Assembly (NCBI GenBank): GCA_020635695.1
Contig: JACJZH010000016.1
Span: forward strand, 1 to 41,406
Source: Flavobacteriales bacterium
GTDB lineage: Bacteria > Bacteroidota > Bacteroidia > Flavobacteriales_F > PHOS-HE28
Length of the DNA: 41,406 nt
Reading direction: 5' to 3'
Position numbers and translations under genes: made by a program. Positions within the stretch are counted from its first letter, which is position 1; each line of letters opens with the position of its first letter. The notes beneath the pieces were generated by a model. The model had not been told where the DNA came from and made no database searches. It was given only the letters and a program-made list of their open reading frames with translations. Shown in pieces: positions 32,978-40,930 of this stretch.

Positions 32978-33808
32978 TTACGACAACGTGGCCAAAACCG
33001 GGCACCTGGCCTGACGTAGCACCCGTTCGGTGGTGTTCCCGCGCAGCGCGTCCAGGAATCCCTCGTGGCCCTTGGTGGTCATCACGATCAGGTCGGCCTC
33101 GCGATCGGCGGCCACCTGCAGGATGCTTTCCTCCACCTCCCCGCCGCGCACCTGGTGGTCCCAGGTGATGCCTTCCACCGTGGGCACATCGGGCTGCGGG
33201 GCCGCGTCCGCCCCACCCACATGCAGCAGCGTGATGCGCACCGGACCTCCGGCCAGTTGATGGGCCATGCGCACCGCGGCACGGATGGCCGGCCGGGGGT
33301 GCGGGTCGTGCGCCATCGGCACCAGGATGTTGCGGATGTTCACGGCCCCGGTGTCCGGGTCCACGAAGCCCGGCCGTTCGTGCGGCAGGAACAGGGTGGG
33401 CACGTGCGCGTCCCGGCTCAGCGGTTCGGCCACCCGGCGTTTCAGCCAGCCCATGCGTCCACCGTGCTGGTGCGTGCTCAGCACGATCAGGTCGGTGGGG
33501 TGCTTCTCCAGGTACTCGGTGCAGGCCTTGGCCGGATCGCCGCCCTCGGTCACCACCTTCTTCACGCCCACCCCCAGGCGCATCAGTCCGTCCATGTCCT
33601 CCGCGCCGGCGATCAGCCCCCAGCGGGCCAGCGTGGCACGCACCCCGGGCAGCTCGCTCCAGTTCATGTCCTCGTCCTCCGCCACGTGCATGATGGTGAG
33701 CCGTGAACGCGTCACCGTGGCGATGCGCAGGGCATGCAGGAAGGCCGTGGTGCTGCCGGGGCTCAGGTCCGTGGGGTGGAAGAGCTGCTCGATCGGACGG
33801 TGTTCCAT
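32978..33808 (-). CDS. Tandem universal stress protein (UspA family)
   Basis: 276 residues from ATG 33808; the open frame further upstream runs through the tRNA and is discounted. Two UspA-like domains: the first begins QLFHPTDLSPGS with a hydrophobic LIVLSTHQHGGRMGW strand-loop, the second begins NIRNILVPMAHDP and ends with LIVMTTKGHEGFLDALRGNTTERVL, carrying the G-2x-G-9x-G-S/T nucleotide-loop pattern. The first domain's loop (GGRMGWLKRRVAEPL) also fits. Such proteins bind ATP or act as stress adaptors in the cytosol; the specific role is unknown. Confidence 0.9.
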   Translation of the reverse strand: MEHRPIEQLFHPTDLSPGSTTAFLHALRIATVTRSRLTIMHVAEDEDMNWSELPGVRATLARWGLIAGAEDMDGLMRLGVGVKKVVTEGGDPAKACTEYLEKHPTDLIVLSTHQHGGRMGWLKRRVAEPLSRDAHVPTLFLPHERPGFVDPDTGAVNIRNILVPMAHDPHPRPAIRAAVRMAHQLAGGPVRITLLHVGGADAAPQPDVPTVEGITWDHQVRGGEVEESILQVAADREADLIVMTTKGHEGFLDALRGNTTERVLRQARCPVLATLS

Positions 33809-33857
33809 GATGGGCAAGTTCGCAATTGGCACGCAGGAAGGTGCCGGGGCACCAACG

Positions 33858-33884
33858 AAAAAGGCCACCCTGTGCAGGTGGCCC
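33858..33884 (-). terminator. Rho-independent terminator after tRNA-Ala
   Basis: GGCCACC (33863-33869) pairs with GGTGGCC (33877-33883) over a seven-base loop, followed on the minus strand by TTTTT. It lies five bases past the tRNA 3' end. Confidence 0.85.
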
Positions 33885-33887
33885 TTC

Positions 33888-33962
<75 letters not shown>

Positions 33963-34023
33963 AGGATGTCAATGCCCGCCTGAGCGGGGTCGCAAATTTA
34001 TGGAAAATCGGAAGTCGCAAGCC

Positions 34024-34031
34024 CATCTTTG
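34024..34031 (+). promoter_or_regulatory. -7-like box CATCTTTG for the fructosamine kinase-like gene
   Basis: Seven of eight match to TAnnTTTG, four bases before ATG 34036; favours this start over the upstream in-frame ATG at 34000. Confidence 0.4.
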
Positions 34032-34035
34032 GTGC

Positions 34036-34920
34036 ATGGCCCTGCCCGGCTCCCTCATCGAACAGCTCAGCGAGCGCCTGACCCAGCACCTGGGCAGGGC
34101 GGTGGACATCGAGCAGGCCGATGCGGTGGGTGGCGGCAGCATCAACGATGCCTGGAGGCTGCACACCGAGGAAGGTCCCTTCTTCCTGAAGACCAACGAC
34201 GCCGACCGCTTCCCCAGCCTGTTCGAGGCCGAGGCCGATGGGCTGGCGCGCCTGCGGAAGACCGACACCCTGCGCGTGCCGGAGGTGATCGCCTTCGGCG
34301 AGGACCACGACACCACCTTCCTGCTGCTGGAGCACATCGGCACCGGCGCACGCGGGGCCGACTTCTGGGAGAGGTTCGGCACCGGACTGGCGCGCCTGCA
34401 CCGGCACACCGCCAAGGCCTTCGGACTGGAACGCGACAACTACATCGGCTCCCTGCCGCAACCGAACCGGCAGCACGCCACCTGGCCGGAGTTCTTCGTG
34501 CACGAGCGGCTGGAACCGCAGCTGAAGCTGGCCCGCGACCGCCGTCGCGTGGAGGCCGGCATGGCCTTCCGCTTCGAACGGCTCTTCCACCAGCTGGACG
34601 GCCTCTTCCCCACCGAGCCACCCGCGCTGCTGCATGGCGACCTGTGGAGCGGCAACTTCCTCTGCGACGCCGAAGGCCGACCCGTGCTCGTGGACCCCGC
34701 CGTGCATTACGGCCACCGCGAAATGGACCTGGCCATGACCCGGCTGTTCGGTGGTTTCGATGCGGAGCTGTACCGCGCCTACCACGCCGAACACCCGCTG
34801 GAACAGCACTGGGAGGAACGCGTGGACCTGTGCAACCTGTACCCGCTGCTGGTGCACGTGAACCTCTTCGGCGGAGGCTACGTGGCGCAGGTGGAGGCCA
34901 TCCTCCGGAGCTTCTCCTAG
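34036..34920 (+). CDS. Fructosamine kinase family protein
   Basis: 294 residues from ATG 34036. A small aminoglycoside-phosphotransferase-like kinase of the fructosamine/ketosamine-3-kinase family, which phosphorylates sugar adducts on protein amino groups so that they fall off. The glycine-rich loop is GGGSINDAWRL, the lysine strand GPFFLKTN, the catalytic loop HGDLWSGN with D202, and the metal-binding D220 in VDPAVHYGHREMDLAM. Length and motifs match bacterial family members; the substrate is not shown by sequence. Stop overlaps the opposing pentapeptide gene by 4 bases. Confidence 0.92.
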   Translation: MALPGSLIEQLSERLTQHLGRAVDIEQADAVGGGSINDAWRLHTEEGPFFLKTNDADRFPSLFEAEADGLARLRKTDTLRVPEVIAFGEDHDTTFLLLEHIGTGARGADFWERFGTGLARLHRHTAKAFGLERDNYIGSLPQPNRQHATWPEFFVHERLEPQLKLARDRRRVEAGMAFRFERLFHQLDGLFPTEPPALLHGDLWSGNFLCDAEGRPVLVDPAVHYGHREMDLAMTRLFGGFDAELYRAYHAEHPLEQHWEERVDLCNLYPLLVHVNLFGGGYVAQVEAILRSFS

Positions 34921-35489
34921 CCGATCCGGATGTCGTACCGCGCCAGCAGCCCCGGCAGGCCCTCCAGCCCGAAGCGCGGGGCCTTCACGGAGCAGGTGTC
35001 CAGGTCCAGCCGGTAGTTCACCGCGGTGCGGAAGTCGGTGCCGTGCAATTTCGACCCCTCGAAGGCGGCATCCGCCAGGTCGCAGTCGTCGAAGACCACG
35101 TCGGTGAGGTCGGCGCCGCTCAGGTCGCAGCCGTGCAGGCGGCTGGTGCGGAACACGGTGCCCTTCAACGCCACGTCCGCGAACACGCCGCTGTCCATCA
35201 GGCAGTCGGTGAAGGACACCTCCAGGCCGAAGGGGGCGCAGGCATCCCAGCGCCAACCCAGCAGTTTGCAGCCCGTGAAGCGCACCTCACGCAGCGCCGT
35301 CTTCTCGGTGCGGCACAGGGACAGGTCGCATTGCTCGAAGGCGCAGTCCATGAAGCGCGACCCGCCGAGGTCCTGACCGTGCAGGTCCAGGCCCTGGAAG
35401 GTGCAGCTCTGGTAGTCGCCCGGGGCCAAGCGGCCTTCCGGCAGGTCCTCCACGGTGAAGGTCCGGTCCTCGAAGAGCTCGCCCGGCAT
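34917..35489 (-). CDS. Pentapeptide-repeat protein (Qnr/McbG-like layout)
   Basis: 190 residues. Much of it follows the A(D/N)Lxx pentapeptide rhythm: FQGLDLHGQDLGGSRF, then a non-repeat bridge KLLGWRWDACAPF, then CDLSGADLTDVVFDDCDLADAAF, forming a right-handed quadrilateral helix. A short hinge between two repeat blocks and the C-terminal NYRLDLDTCSVKAPRF-LPGLL segment resemble the Qnr/McbG side of the family, some of which protect DNA gyrase. Such a role here is only suggested by shape. Cytosolic, no signal peptide. TAAGTTCG lies four bases before the ATG. Confidence 0.85.
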   Translation of the reverse strand: MPGELFEDRTFTVEDLPEGRLAPGDYQSCTFQGLDLHGQDLGGSRFMDCAFEQCDLSLCRTEKTALREVRFTGCKLLGWRWDACAPFGLEVSFTDCLMDSGVFADVALKGTVFRTSRLHGCDLSGADLTDVVFDDCDLADAAFEGSKLHGTDFRTAVNYRLDLDTCSVKAPRFGLEGLPGLLARYDIRIG

Positions 35490-35493
35490 GGAA

Positions 35494-35501
35494 CGAACTT
35501 A
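35494..35501 (-). promoter_or_regulatory. -7 box TAAGTTCG for the pentapeptide gene
   Basis: Seven of eight match to TAnnTTTG, four bases before the ATG at 35489. Confidence 0.5.
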
Positions 35502-35518
35502 CGGACCCGCGTACGGGC

Positions 35519-35866
35519 CTACTTGAACTGCACCACGTCCGCCGTCACGATGCAGGTGACGCGGCGGTAGAGCTGGAAGATGATGGAGGTCTGGCGGTAG
35601 TCCACCGTCACGTTCACCAGCGCCTGCCCGTCCTGCAGCGGGTGCTCGGCCAGCATGGCCTGGCGTGCCTCGGCCACCAGCGCATCGCGCTTCATGCCCC
35701 CCACGCCCACGTAGTAGGTGGCCTGGGACTCACCCCGGATGCCGTGGTGCACGTAGTGGAAGTTGTTCTCGCTGAGCGAGGCGCTCGGGAGCATGCCGCC
35801 CTGGTACAGGGTGCAGCCGGACAGGAACACGAGGGCCACCGCCAGTGGAAGGATGCGCTTGATCAT
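35519..35866 (-). CDS. DUF6567-like lipoprotein
   Basis: 115 residues from ATG 35866, which puts MIKR before the hydrophobic core; a TTG nine bases upstream is discounted. Lipoprotein signal peptide with lipobox LSGC, so it should be lipid-anchored after processing. The body (SASLSENNFHYVHHGIRGESQATYYVGVGG, shown in two halves by its glycines, and VTCIVTADVVQF at the end) fits the DUF6567 family of Bacteroidota lipoproteins, function unknown. TATACTTG is six bases before the start. Confidence 0.8.
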   Translation of the reverse strand: MIKRILPLAVALVFLSGCTLYQGGMLPSASLSENNFHYVHHGIRGESQATYYVGVGGMKRDALVAEARQAMLAEHPLQDGQALVNVTVDYRQTSIIFQLYRRVTCIVTADVVQFK

Positions 35867-35872
35867 GGGCAA

Positions 35873-35880
35873 CAAGTATA
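35873..35880 (-). promoter_or_regulatory. -7 box TATACTTG for the lipoprotein gene
   Basis: Seven of eight match to TAnnTTTG, six bases before ATG 35866. Confidence 0.45.
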
Positions 35881-35925
35881 GGCCCCTCGTGGGAACCGCC
35901 TGTGTCCTGCACGTTCAGCCAGCGC

Positions 35926-37362
35926 TCACCGCGCCACCACCACGCGCCGCGTCCAACGCGATGTGGGGGTCACCAGCGTCAACAGGTACAGGCCCGGCGG
36001 GTGGGTGGCCAGGTCCAGTTGCCAGCTGCGATCACTTCGCGAAACGGGCACCTGCAGCACTCGGCCGCGCAGGTCCTGCAGCACCACCGCCTCCGGGTCG
36101 GGCGCATCTCCGCTCCATCGCACCCACAGCGGACCGGTGGTGGGGCTGGGTGCCAGGGTGTAGGCGGCCGCCACGGAGCCTTCCGCCACGGCGGTGGCCA
36201 GGTCCACCGTCAACGCGAAGAGCACCGCACCTCCGAACTTGCTCACGAAGGGCTGGCCAAGGAGGCCGTGGTTGTTGATGTAGTTGCCGACCACCAGATC
36301 CCCCCGGGCGTCCACGCCCCAGGTGGCGGCGCTGTCGTTGGGCAGAATGTGGCCGCCCTTCAGCTGGGGATCGTCGCGGTCGGTGATGTCGTACACCAGC
36401 ACCTCGCTGTCCGCGCCGCTCACCACCAACAGGCTGTCATTGAGGGTGGTCACCAGTTCGTTGGCATGGCCGTCGCTGCCGAACCAGCTCAGGCCGAAAC
36501 AGTTCCACGGGTTCAGCCAGGCCACCTGCGCGGGTGCCAGCGGATCGCTCACGTCGATCACCTCCAGCCCGCAGTAGTCGTAGGTGGCATAGAGGCGGTC
36601 GCCCAGCAGCAGCAGGTTGTTGTAGGCGATGTTGGTGAGCGGCGGGTGCTGCGGGTTCATGTAGTGGGCCAGTTCCACCGGGGCGGCGGGGTCGGCGATG
36701 GAGATCACCCGCACGGCGCCGGCATCGAAGGCCAGGTAAAGCAGCGTGTCGTGCAGCGCCATGCCGCGCGCGTTGGGCGGGTAGTTGGCGATGCCCGGCC
36801 AGGTGGTGTCGGGCAGGTACTCGCCGTGGTAGCCGAGGGCCTGCGGATCGCTCACGTCCACCACCAGCAGCCCGTCCTTCATGCAGCCCAGGTAGGCGTA
36901 CGTGCCCTGCACCTTCACCACCGCGCTGCCACTGGAGAAGGCCGTGTGCGTGTACTGGTCCAGCACCTGCGGATCGGCGGGGTCGGCCACGTTCAGCACG
37001 GCCAGCGCGGCGGGCGCGTTGTCCAGCTCACCCAGCGCCAGGTACAGCAGGGTGTCCACCTGTTCCAGGTTCATCACCTTCAGCCCTCCGAAGGCGGACG
37101 GGTGCATGCGCCGCACCACCACGGGCTGGGTGGGCACGGTGATGTCCCAGACGAAGAGGCCGCTGTCCCGGCAGGCCAGGTACACGTAGGGCCGCCCGAG
37201 CCGGTCGATGCGGCTGCTGAGCACCGGGGCGCTGAAGCTGTCGGGGAACACCACATAAGGGTGCTGGTAGCGCCCGAGCTCGGTGAGCGTCACCGCGTCG
37301 ATCTGGGCCTTCCCACCCAGCGCGGCGCACCATGCCAACAGACCTGCCACCCACCGTGCCAT
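35926..37362 (-). CDS. Secreted LVIVD-repeat beta-propeller protein with type A T9SS tail
   Basis: 478 residues. Signal peptide (MARWVAGLLAWCAALGGKAQ). Repeats of the LVIVD type, each with a hydrophobic strand then DVSDP or NVADP: GLFVWDITVPTQP, ALAVLNVADPADP, GLLVVDVSDPQA, AVRVISIADPAAP, GLEVIDVSDPLAP, VLVYDITDRDDP; six or more blades. Such propellers occur in surface proteins of Bacteroidota. The last ~75 residues (YTLAPSPTTGPLWV, LQDLRGRVLQVP, PPGLYLLTL, RRVVV) form a type A sorting domain. Expected to be exported by the type IX system. TACCTTCA is four bases before the ATG. Confidence 0.87.
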   Translation of the reverse strand: MARWVAGLLAWCAALGGKAQIDAVTLTELGRYQHPYVVFPDSFSAPVLSSRIDRLGRPYVYLACRDSGLFVWDITVPTQPVVVRRMHPSAFGGLKVMNLEQVDTLLYLALGELDNAPAALAVLNVADPADPQVLDQYTHTAFSSGSAVVKVQGTYAYLGCMKDGLLVVDVSDPQALGYHGEYLPDTTWPGIANYPPNARGMALHDTLLYLAFDAGAVRVISIADPAAPVELAHYMNPQHPPLTNIAYNNLLLLGDRLYATYDYCGLEVIDVSDPLAPAQVAWLNPWNCFGLSWFGSDGHANELVTTLNDSLLVVSGADSEVLVYDITDRDDPQLKGGHILPNDSAATWGVDARGDLVVGNYINNHGLLGQPFVSKFGGAVLFALTVDLATAVAEGSVAAAYTLAPSPTTGPLWVRWSGDAPDPEAVVLQDLRGRVLQVPVSRSDRSWQLDLATHPPGLYLLTLVTPTSRWTRRVVVAR

Positions 37363-37366
37363 GGCC

Positions 37367-37374
37367 TGAAGGTA
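37367..37374 (-). promoter_or_regulatory. -7-like box TACCTTCA for the LVIVD gene
   Basis: Six of eight match to TAnnTTTG, four bases before the ATG at 37362. Confidence 0.35.
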
Positions 37375-37379
37375 GCAGG

Positions 37380-37829
37380 CTACTGCCGCACCAGCACCGG
37401 ATGCCGCTCCACGGCCATGAGCCCGCTGCCGGGGCGGAAGGCGATGGTGCCCACGGCGCCGTCGTAGCGCAAGGGCTGCTCCGGCCGGTGGTGCAGCTCC
37501 ACGCCGAAGGCCACACGGCGGTGGCGCAGGTCCTCGCCCAGCGCGTGGCGGGTGTCCACCACCACGTCCTTGGCCAGGCAGCCCGGCTGGCTGAAGCGGA
37601 GCGTGATCACCTCCTCCTCGGGCAGGTGCAGCTTGAAGCGGCCGGTCCAGGTCTCGTGCAGTTGCAGCGTGTCGCCCGCCGCGTCCAGCACGGTGATGGT
37701 CACCGCCCGTTGCTCCTCGCTCATGGGCACGGTCACGTCCCCGGTCACTTTCACGGGGCCGCTGGCGTGCAGCCCGCCTGCCAGCAGCAACCCGGCCGCC
37801 AGCAGCATGTTCGTTCTTCCTTGTTCCAT
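37380..37829 (-). CDS. Exported carboxypeptidase-regulatory-like protein (paralogue of 15757-16293)
   Basis: 149 residues from ATG 37829 (an internal ATG at 37808 would shorten the leader). Signal peptide MEQGRTNMLLAAGLLLAGGLHASG. The following region VTGDVTVPMSEEQRAVTI, TWTGRFKLHLPEEEVITLRF and KDVVVDTRHALGED parallels the protein at 15757-16293, then a different tail. Probably periplasmic; no activity known. It is followed by the LVIVD gene 17 bases on, but that gene has its own promoter-like box. Confidence 0.68.
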   Translation of the reverse strand: MEQGRTNMLLAAGLLLAGGLHASGPVKVTGDVTVPMSEEQRAVTITVLDAAGDTLQLHETWTGRFKLHLPEEEVITLRFSQPGCLAKDVVVDTRHALGEDLRHRRVAFGVELHHRPEQPLRYDGAVGTIAFRPGSGLMAVERHPVLVRQ

Positions 37830-37951
37830 GGTGGTTCCTTGCAGTTGCCTACAAACCAACCACGGGACCGGGGCATCCATTGCCCCCGATCGGACGAACC
37901 GGCAGGAACGGGTGATGGAACGGACGACGTGGCTTCGTGAGCGGGGATCGC

Positions 37952-39034
37952 CTACGGCGCCCAGGGCCCCTCCCGCGTCACGGTCATGAAGCGCGGGCCG
38001 AGCTTGCGGAACAGGCCGCCCCAGCCGCCGAACCATTCCCGGCCTTCGCGGTCGGTATGGATGCTCAACACGCCATTGGTGTTCAGCCCGTGCTCGGGCC
38101 CGAAGTGCGTGAAGACATCGTTGGCAAAGCGGTACACCCCGTGGTTCTCGGCCGCGAACCAGATGGCCCCGTCAGGTGCCTGGTACAAGGCGCCGACCTC
38201 CACGCCCTGCACCCGACCTTGTTGGGTGTAGTTGACGAAGGTGCTTCCATCGAAGCGCGACACGCCGCCGTAGTAGGTGCCGATCCAGAGGTCGCCGGCC
38301 GCGTCCTCCATGATCTCGTTCACCACGTTGTCGCAGAGCCCTTCGGCCGTGGTGTAATGGGTGAAGCCTTCACCGTCGTACCGGCACAGGCCGAAGCCGT
38401 CGGTGCCGAACCAGAGGTCGCCGTTGCGGGCCACCCGTACGGCGGTGATGCGGTCCTGGCCGAACACGCTGGTGGTGTCCGGCACCGCCGCCTGGGGAAT
38501 GGGGACTGGCGTGAAGGCGTTGCCACTTGCCCCGGGCGCTGCCGAGGGGTCGAAGCGGTACGCCACGTCGGTGGCGCCCACCCAGATGGTGCCTTCCCGG
38601 TCCATGGCCAGGCACCAGAGCTCCAGCACCTCCCCTTCCCGCGTATGGCGGGTGAAGGTGTGGCCGTCCCACTTCAGCAACCCGCCGTAGGACGCGAACC
38701 AGACGTTGCCCGCCTCATCCTCCAGCATGCCGGTGATGCGCCCGATGCGCTGGCCGTCCACTTCATCCACGTACACGAGCGAGTCGTTGTGGTAGCGCAT
38801 CAGACCATACACGTTGGTGCCGAACCAGAGGTCGCCGCGGCGGTCCTGGTGGATCTTGCGCAGGTGCTGGCACAGCTGGCCCTCGATGTAGAAGAGCGGG
38901 TCCTGGTAGGGCGTGGTGTCCGGTGGCTGCGTGTGCGCCCGGGCCAGCGGGTCGAAGGACCGTTCCGCGTTCGGCGATCCACCCGAGCAAGCGAACAACA
39001 GCAACAAGGCGCTTACGATCGCCAGGCGTGGCAT
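37952..39034 (-). CDS. Two-component-regulator-propeller lipoprotein
   Basis: 360 residues from ATG 39034, supported by TACCTTGG four bases upstream; the ATG at 39055 is discounted. Lipobox LLFAC with the modified C16. The body has repeated ~40-residue blades with D(R/G)xGxLWFGT: RRGDLWFGTNVYG, AGNVWFASYGG, EGTIWVGATD, NGDLWFGTDGFG, AGDLWIGTYYGG, DGAIWFAAENHG, EGREWFGGWGG. These match the periplasmic sensor propeller of hybrid two-component systems, but here no kinase or membrane domain follows, so this is a stand-alone propeller tethered by lipid. Ligand unknown. Confidence 0.85.
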   Translation of the reverse strand: MPRLAIVSALLLLFACSGGSPNAERSFDPLARAHTQPPDTTPYQDPLFYIEGQLCQHLRKIHQDRRGDLWFGTNVYGLMRYHNDSLVYVDEVDGQRIGRITGMLEDEAGNVWFASYGGLLKWDGHTFTRHTREGEVLELWCLAMDREGTIWVGATDVAYRFDPSAAPGASGNAFTPVPIPQAAVPDTTSVFGQDRITAVRVARNGDLWFGTDGFGLCRYDGEGFTHYTTAEGLCDNVVNEIMEDAAGDLWIGTYYGGVSRFDGSTFVNYTQQGRVQGVEVGALYQAPDGAIWFAAENHGVYRFANDVFTHFGPEHGLNTNGVLSIHTDREGREWFGGWGGLFRKLGPRFMTVTREGPWAP

Positions 39035-39038
39035 GGCG

Positions 39039-39046
39039 CCAAGGTA
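39039..39046 (-). promoter_or_regulatory. -7-like box TACCTTGG for the propeller lipoprotein
   Basis: Seven of eight match to TAnnTTTG, four bases before ATG 39034. Confidence 0.4.
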
Positions 39047-39064
39047 GATGCGCATGCTGCCAAC

Positions 39065-39129
39065 AGCTCGTTAGAGGTCCCGGACCCCGGAGTTCATCCG
39101 GGGTCCGGGACTGGACTCTTTTTTTCCTG
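39065..39129 (+). repeat. Hairpin repeat, copy A
   Basis: Starts AGCTCGTTAGAGGTCCCGGA; perfect 15-bp stem (39077-39091 with 39097-39111, loop GTTCA), then TGGACTC and seven T. Copy B at 39732-39795 shares both flanks but not the inner stem. The T-run is on the plus strand, opposite to the flanking genes. Confidence 0.75.
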
Positions 39130-39172
39130 ATATCCATTCACCACCCCAGCGGCGATCCCCGGAGAGCGGGTC

Positions 39173-39637
39173 CTAGTTGAACTGTGGGACGGGGACCTTG
39201 AACACCTTCTGGTGGTACTGCTCCGAGCCGCTTCCCTCGTTGATGTAGCACGCCACCCTCAGGTCCAGCACCTCATCGTTCTCCAGCACGTGACCGGGGA
39301 TGTCCTTCAGGGTGTCCACCAGGCCATGGATGGGAATGCTCAGCTCGATCTTCCGTTCACCGGTCAATTCGAAGGGAAGCGCCACCTGCTCCTGGATGCT
39401 GGACTGCTGGCCGTGCTCATCGTCGTTGACGCTCATCAGGTACTCCTCGAACGGGTCCACGTCCGCGTAGCCCGAGAGGGATGCGGCATTCTCCTCGGAG
39501 AGGATGATGGTGAACGTGAGCCCTTCCACCAGGAAGGTGTCGGATGATGAGAGGTGCACGGTCAACTTCAGCGGCACGTCATAGCTGCCAGGGTCCTGGG
39601 TGAAGGTGTTCCCGAGTTCCATGTCCTCGATCTTCAT
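39173..39637 (-). CDS. Uncharacterised acidic protein
   Basis: 154 residues from ATG 39637; upstream open sequence runs through the repeat and is not coding-like. No signal peptide or membrane span. Predicted mostly beta-strand (PLKLTVHLSSSDTFLVEGLTF with alternating hydrophobics), with an acidic middle (SVNDDEHGQQSS) and a C-terminal KVFKVPVPQFN. I do not recognise the family. It stands alone between two copies of a hairpin repeat and has a weak TAGCTTGG box (39668-39661) 23 bases upstream. Both repeats flank it in direct orientation, raising the idea of a transferable unit. Confidence 0.7.
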   Translation of the reverse strand: MKIEDMELGNTFTQDPGSYDVPLKLTVHLSSSDTFLVEGLTFTIILSEENAASLSGYADVDPFEEYLMSVNDDEHGQQSSIQEQVALPFELTGERKIELSIPIHGLVDTLKDIPGHVLENDEVLDLRVACYINEGSGSEQYHQKVFKVPVPQFN

Positions 39638-39731
39638 GGCTGAGGTGGTGCTTGTGCTCGCCAAGCTACGCAGCCCGTGACTCCCGGCTATCCGGGGTCT
39701 CGGCGGGGATCCGGAGAAGGGTGTGCTCGAG

Positions 39732-39795
39732 AGCTCGTTCGAGGTCCCGGATAAGCGGATCCCCGCTTTCCGGGACTGGACCACTTTTTATCTGG
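39732..39795 (+). repeat. Hairpin repeat, copy B
   Basis: AGCTCGTTCGAGGTCCCGGA, outer stem GTCCCGGA/TCCGGGAC (39744-39751 and 39769-39776), inner stem AAGCGG/CCGCTT with loop ATCC and one bulged T, then TGGACCAC and five T. Same outer stem as copy A, different but still paired inner stem. Confidence 0.75.
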
Positions 39796-39807
39796 AAACC
39801 TGGAGCC

Positions 39808-40200
39808 CTACTTCAACCGCTCCAACCTCCCCTTGCGCTTCACCAGGTTCTTGTAGTCCCACTGTACCTCGCGGCTGCGTTGCAGCCAGCGGCGCAGGGC
39901 TTCCTGGTCGATGTCCTCCACCCGGGCGTAGAACACGGAGGCGTCCTTGAACTTCTCTCCGCGCACGTCCAGGCCCTCCTCGCCGAAGTCGGCGCCGCTC
40001 CAGAACATCAGGCGCAGGCCCGCCTTCTGCCGGCTGTAGCCCACGATGGGGTTCCCTTCGATGAACCACACCGGGTGGCCATGCCACACCTTGCCCTCCG
40101 CCTCAGGCAGCTCGCTGGCGATGGTCTCCGCCAGCAGTGCGCAGATGGCCTGGTCGCTTTCGGACAAGGCCTCATGATAGGCTTCGATCTCGGGGGTCAT
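39808..40200 (-). CDS. DUF1801 family protein
   Basis: 130 residues, one DUF1801 (YdhG-like) domain: KVWHGHPVWFIEGNPIVGYS followed by LRLMFWSGADFGEEGL and FKDASVFYARVEDID. Small cytosolic alpha/beta proteins of this family are widespread in accessory regions and have no established biochemical function. Ends in a basic LVKRKGRLERLK tail. It lies 46 bases after the acetyltransferase gene on the same strand and may be co-transcribed with it. Confidence 0.88.
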   Translation of the reverse strand: MTPEIEAYHEALSESDQAICALLAETIASELPEAEGKVWHGHPVWFIEGNPIVGYSRQKAGLRLMFWSGADFGEEGLDVRGEKFKDASVFYARVEDIDQEALRRWLQRSREVQWDYKNLVKRKGRLERLK

Positions 40201-40246
40201 GCGCTCTTCCCGTGGTTACCAGCACCTGCAAACTAGCCCATCGCCA

Positions 40247-40810
40247 TCATGGCATGGCCCTGCGCACCACATAGTGGTCGTCGTTCTCCTTGTGGACCTT
40301 GAAGCCATGGCGTTGGTACAGGGCCAACGGTCCTTTGAAGCCACCCTCCTCCGACGCGCTTCCCTTCCTGGGGTACGCCTCCAGGTAGTCGTACCCGCCC
40401 GTGGAACGGTCCTCGATCACCTGTTCCAGGAGCTGCAGCGCGATGCCCTGCCTGCGGTGATCGGGGTGGATCAGGAAACAGACGATCGAGCAGACCCGGG
40501 CCTCCGGATCATCCACGTAGTCGTAGTCCTTCAGCCGGCGCTGGTAGTTGGACCGGTCGTTCGCGTTGCACCAGCCCACCGGCAGGTCCCCCGAAAAAGC
40601 GAGGTAGCCGGTGAGCCCGCCTTCCCCGATCAGTTCCTTCACCGCCGCACGGCTGGTCTCCCGCGTGCAGGACTCCACATCGCCGGTGAAGTGGTAGTCG
40701 TAGCAGTAGCACTTGGCCCGGTCGGGGTTCTCCTCGAAGACCATGTTATCGAAGAAGGACAGGTAGGCCTCCCGCAGCTCCTTCGTCAGTGGTCTCACCT
40801 CGATCGCCAT
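40247..40810 (-). CDS. GNAT-family N-acetyltransferase
   Basis: 187 residues from ATG 40810, which starts the conserved IEVRPLTKEL region; tandem ATGs at 40837 and 40834 are alternatives, and a TTTCTTTG stretch further upstream would fit those. The fold shows the acetyl-CoA loop region CSIVCFLIHPDHRRQGIALQLLEQV, with HPDHRRQGIA the binding signature, and the early FFDNMVF, CYCYDYHF motif found in a GNAT subgroup of unknown substrate. The C-terminal LYQRHGFKVHKE is typical. Acetyl acceptor unknown. Confidence 0.85.
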   Translation of the reverse strand: MAIEVRPLTKELREAYLSFFDNMVFEENPDRAKCYCYDYHFTGDVESCTRETSRAAVKELIGEGGLTGYLAFSGDLPVGWCNANDRSNYQRRLKDYDYVDDPEARVCSIVCFLIHPDHRRQGIALQLLEQVIEDRSTGGYDYLEAYPRKGSASEEGGFKGPLALYQRHGFKVHKENDDHYVVRRAMP

Positions 40811-40930
40811 GGCGGTGATCTGTTCGCCTGACATCATCGTGTCCGCATCAAAGAAAGTGCAATTGGCAGTGGCCGGGTGGAACCCATGGGCCTGCAACAG
40901 GTCTGCACGTTCTGCCCGACGCGCAGTTCA

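Noticed and set aside
37869..37887. GGGGCA-TCCAT-TGCCCC hairpin after the propeller lipoprotein gene as a terminator
   Set aside because: Short stem and no T-run on the minus strand.
39065..39080. Integron attC-like core (GTTAGAG) in hairpin repeat copy A
   Set aside because: The last base breaks the GTTRRRY rule, copy B has GTTCGAG, and no matching partner core or integrase was seen.
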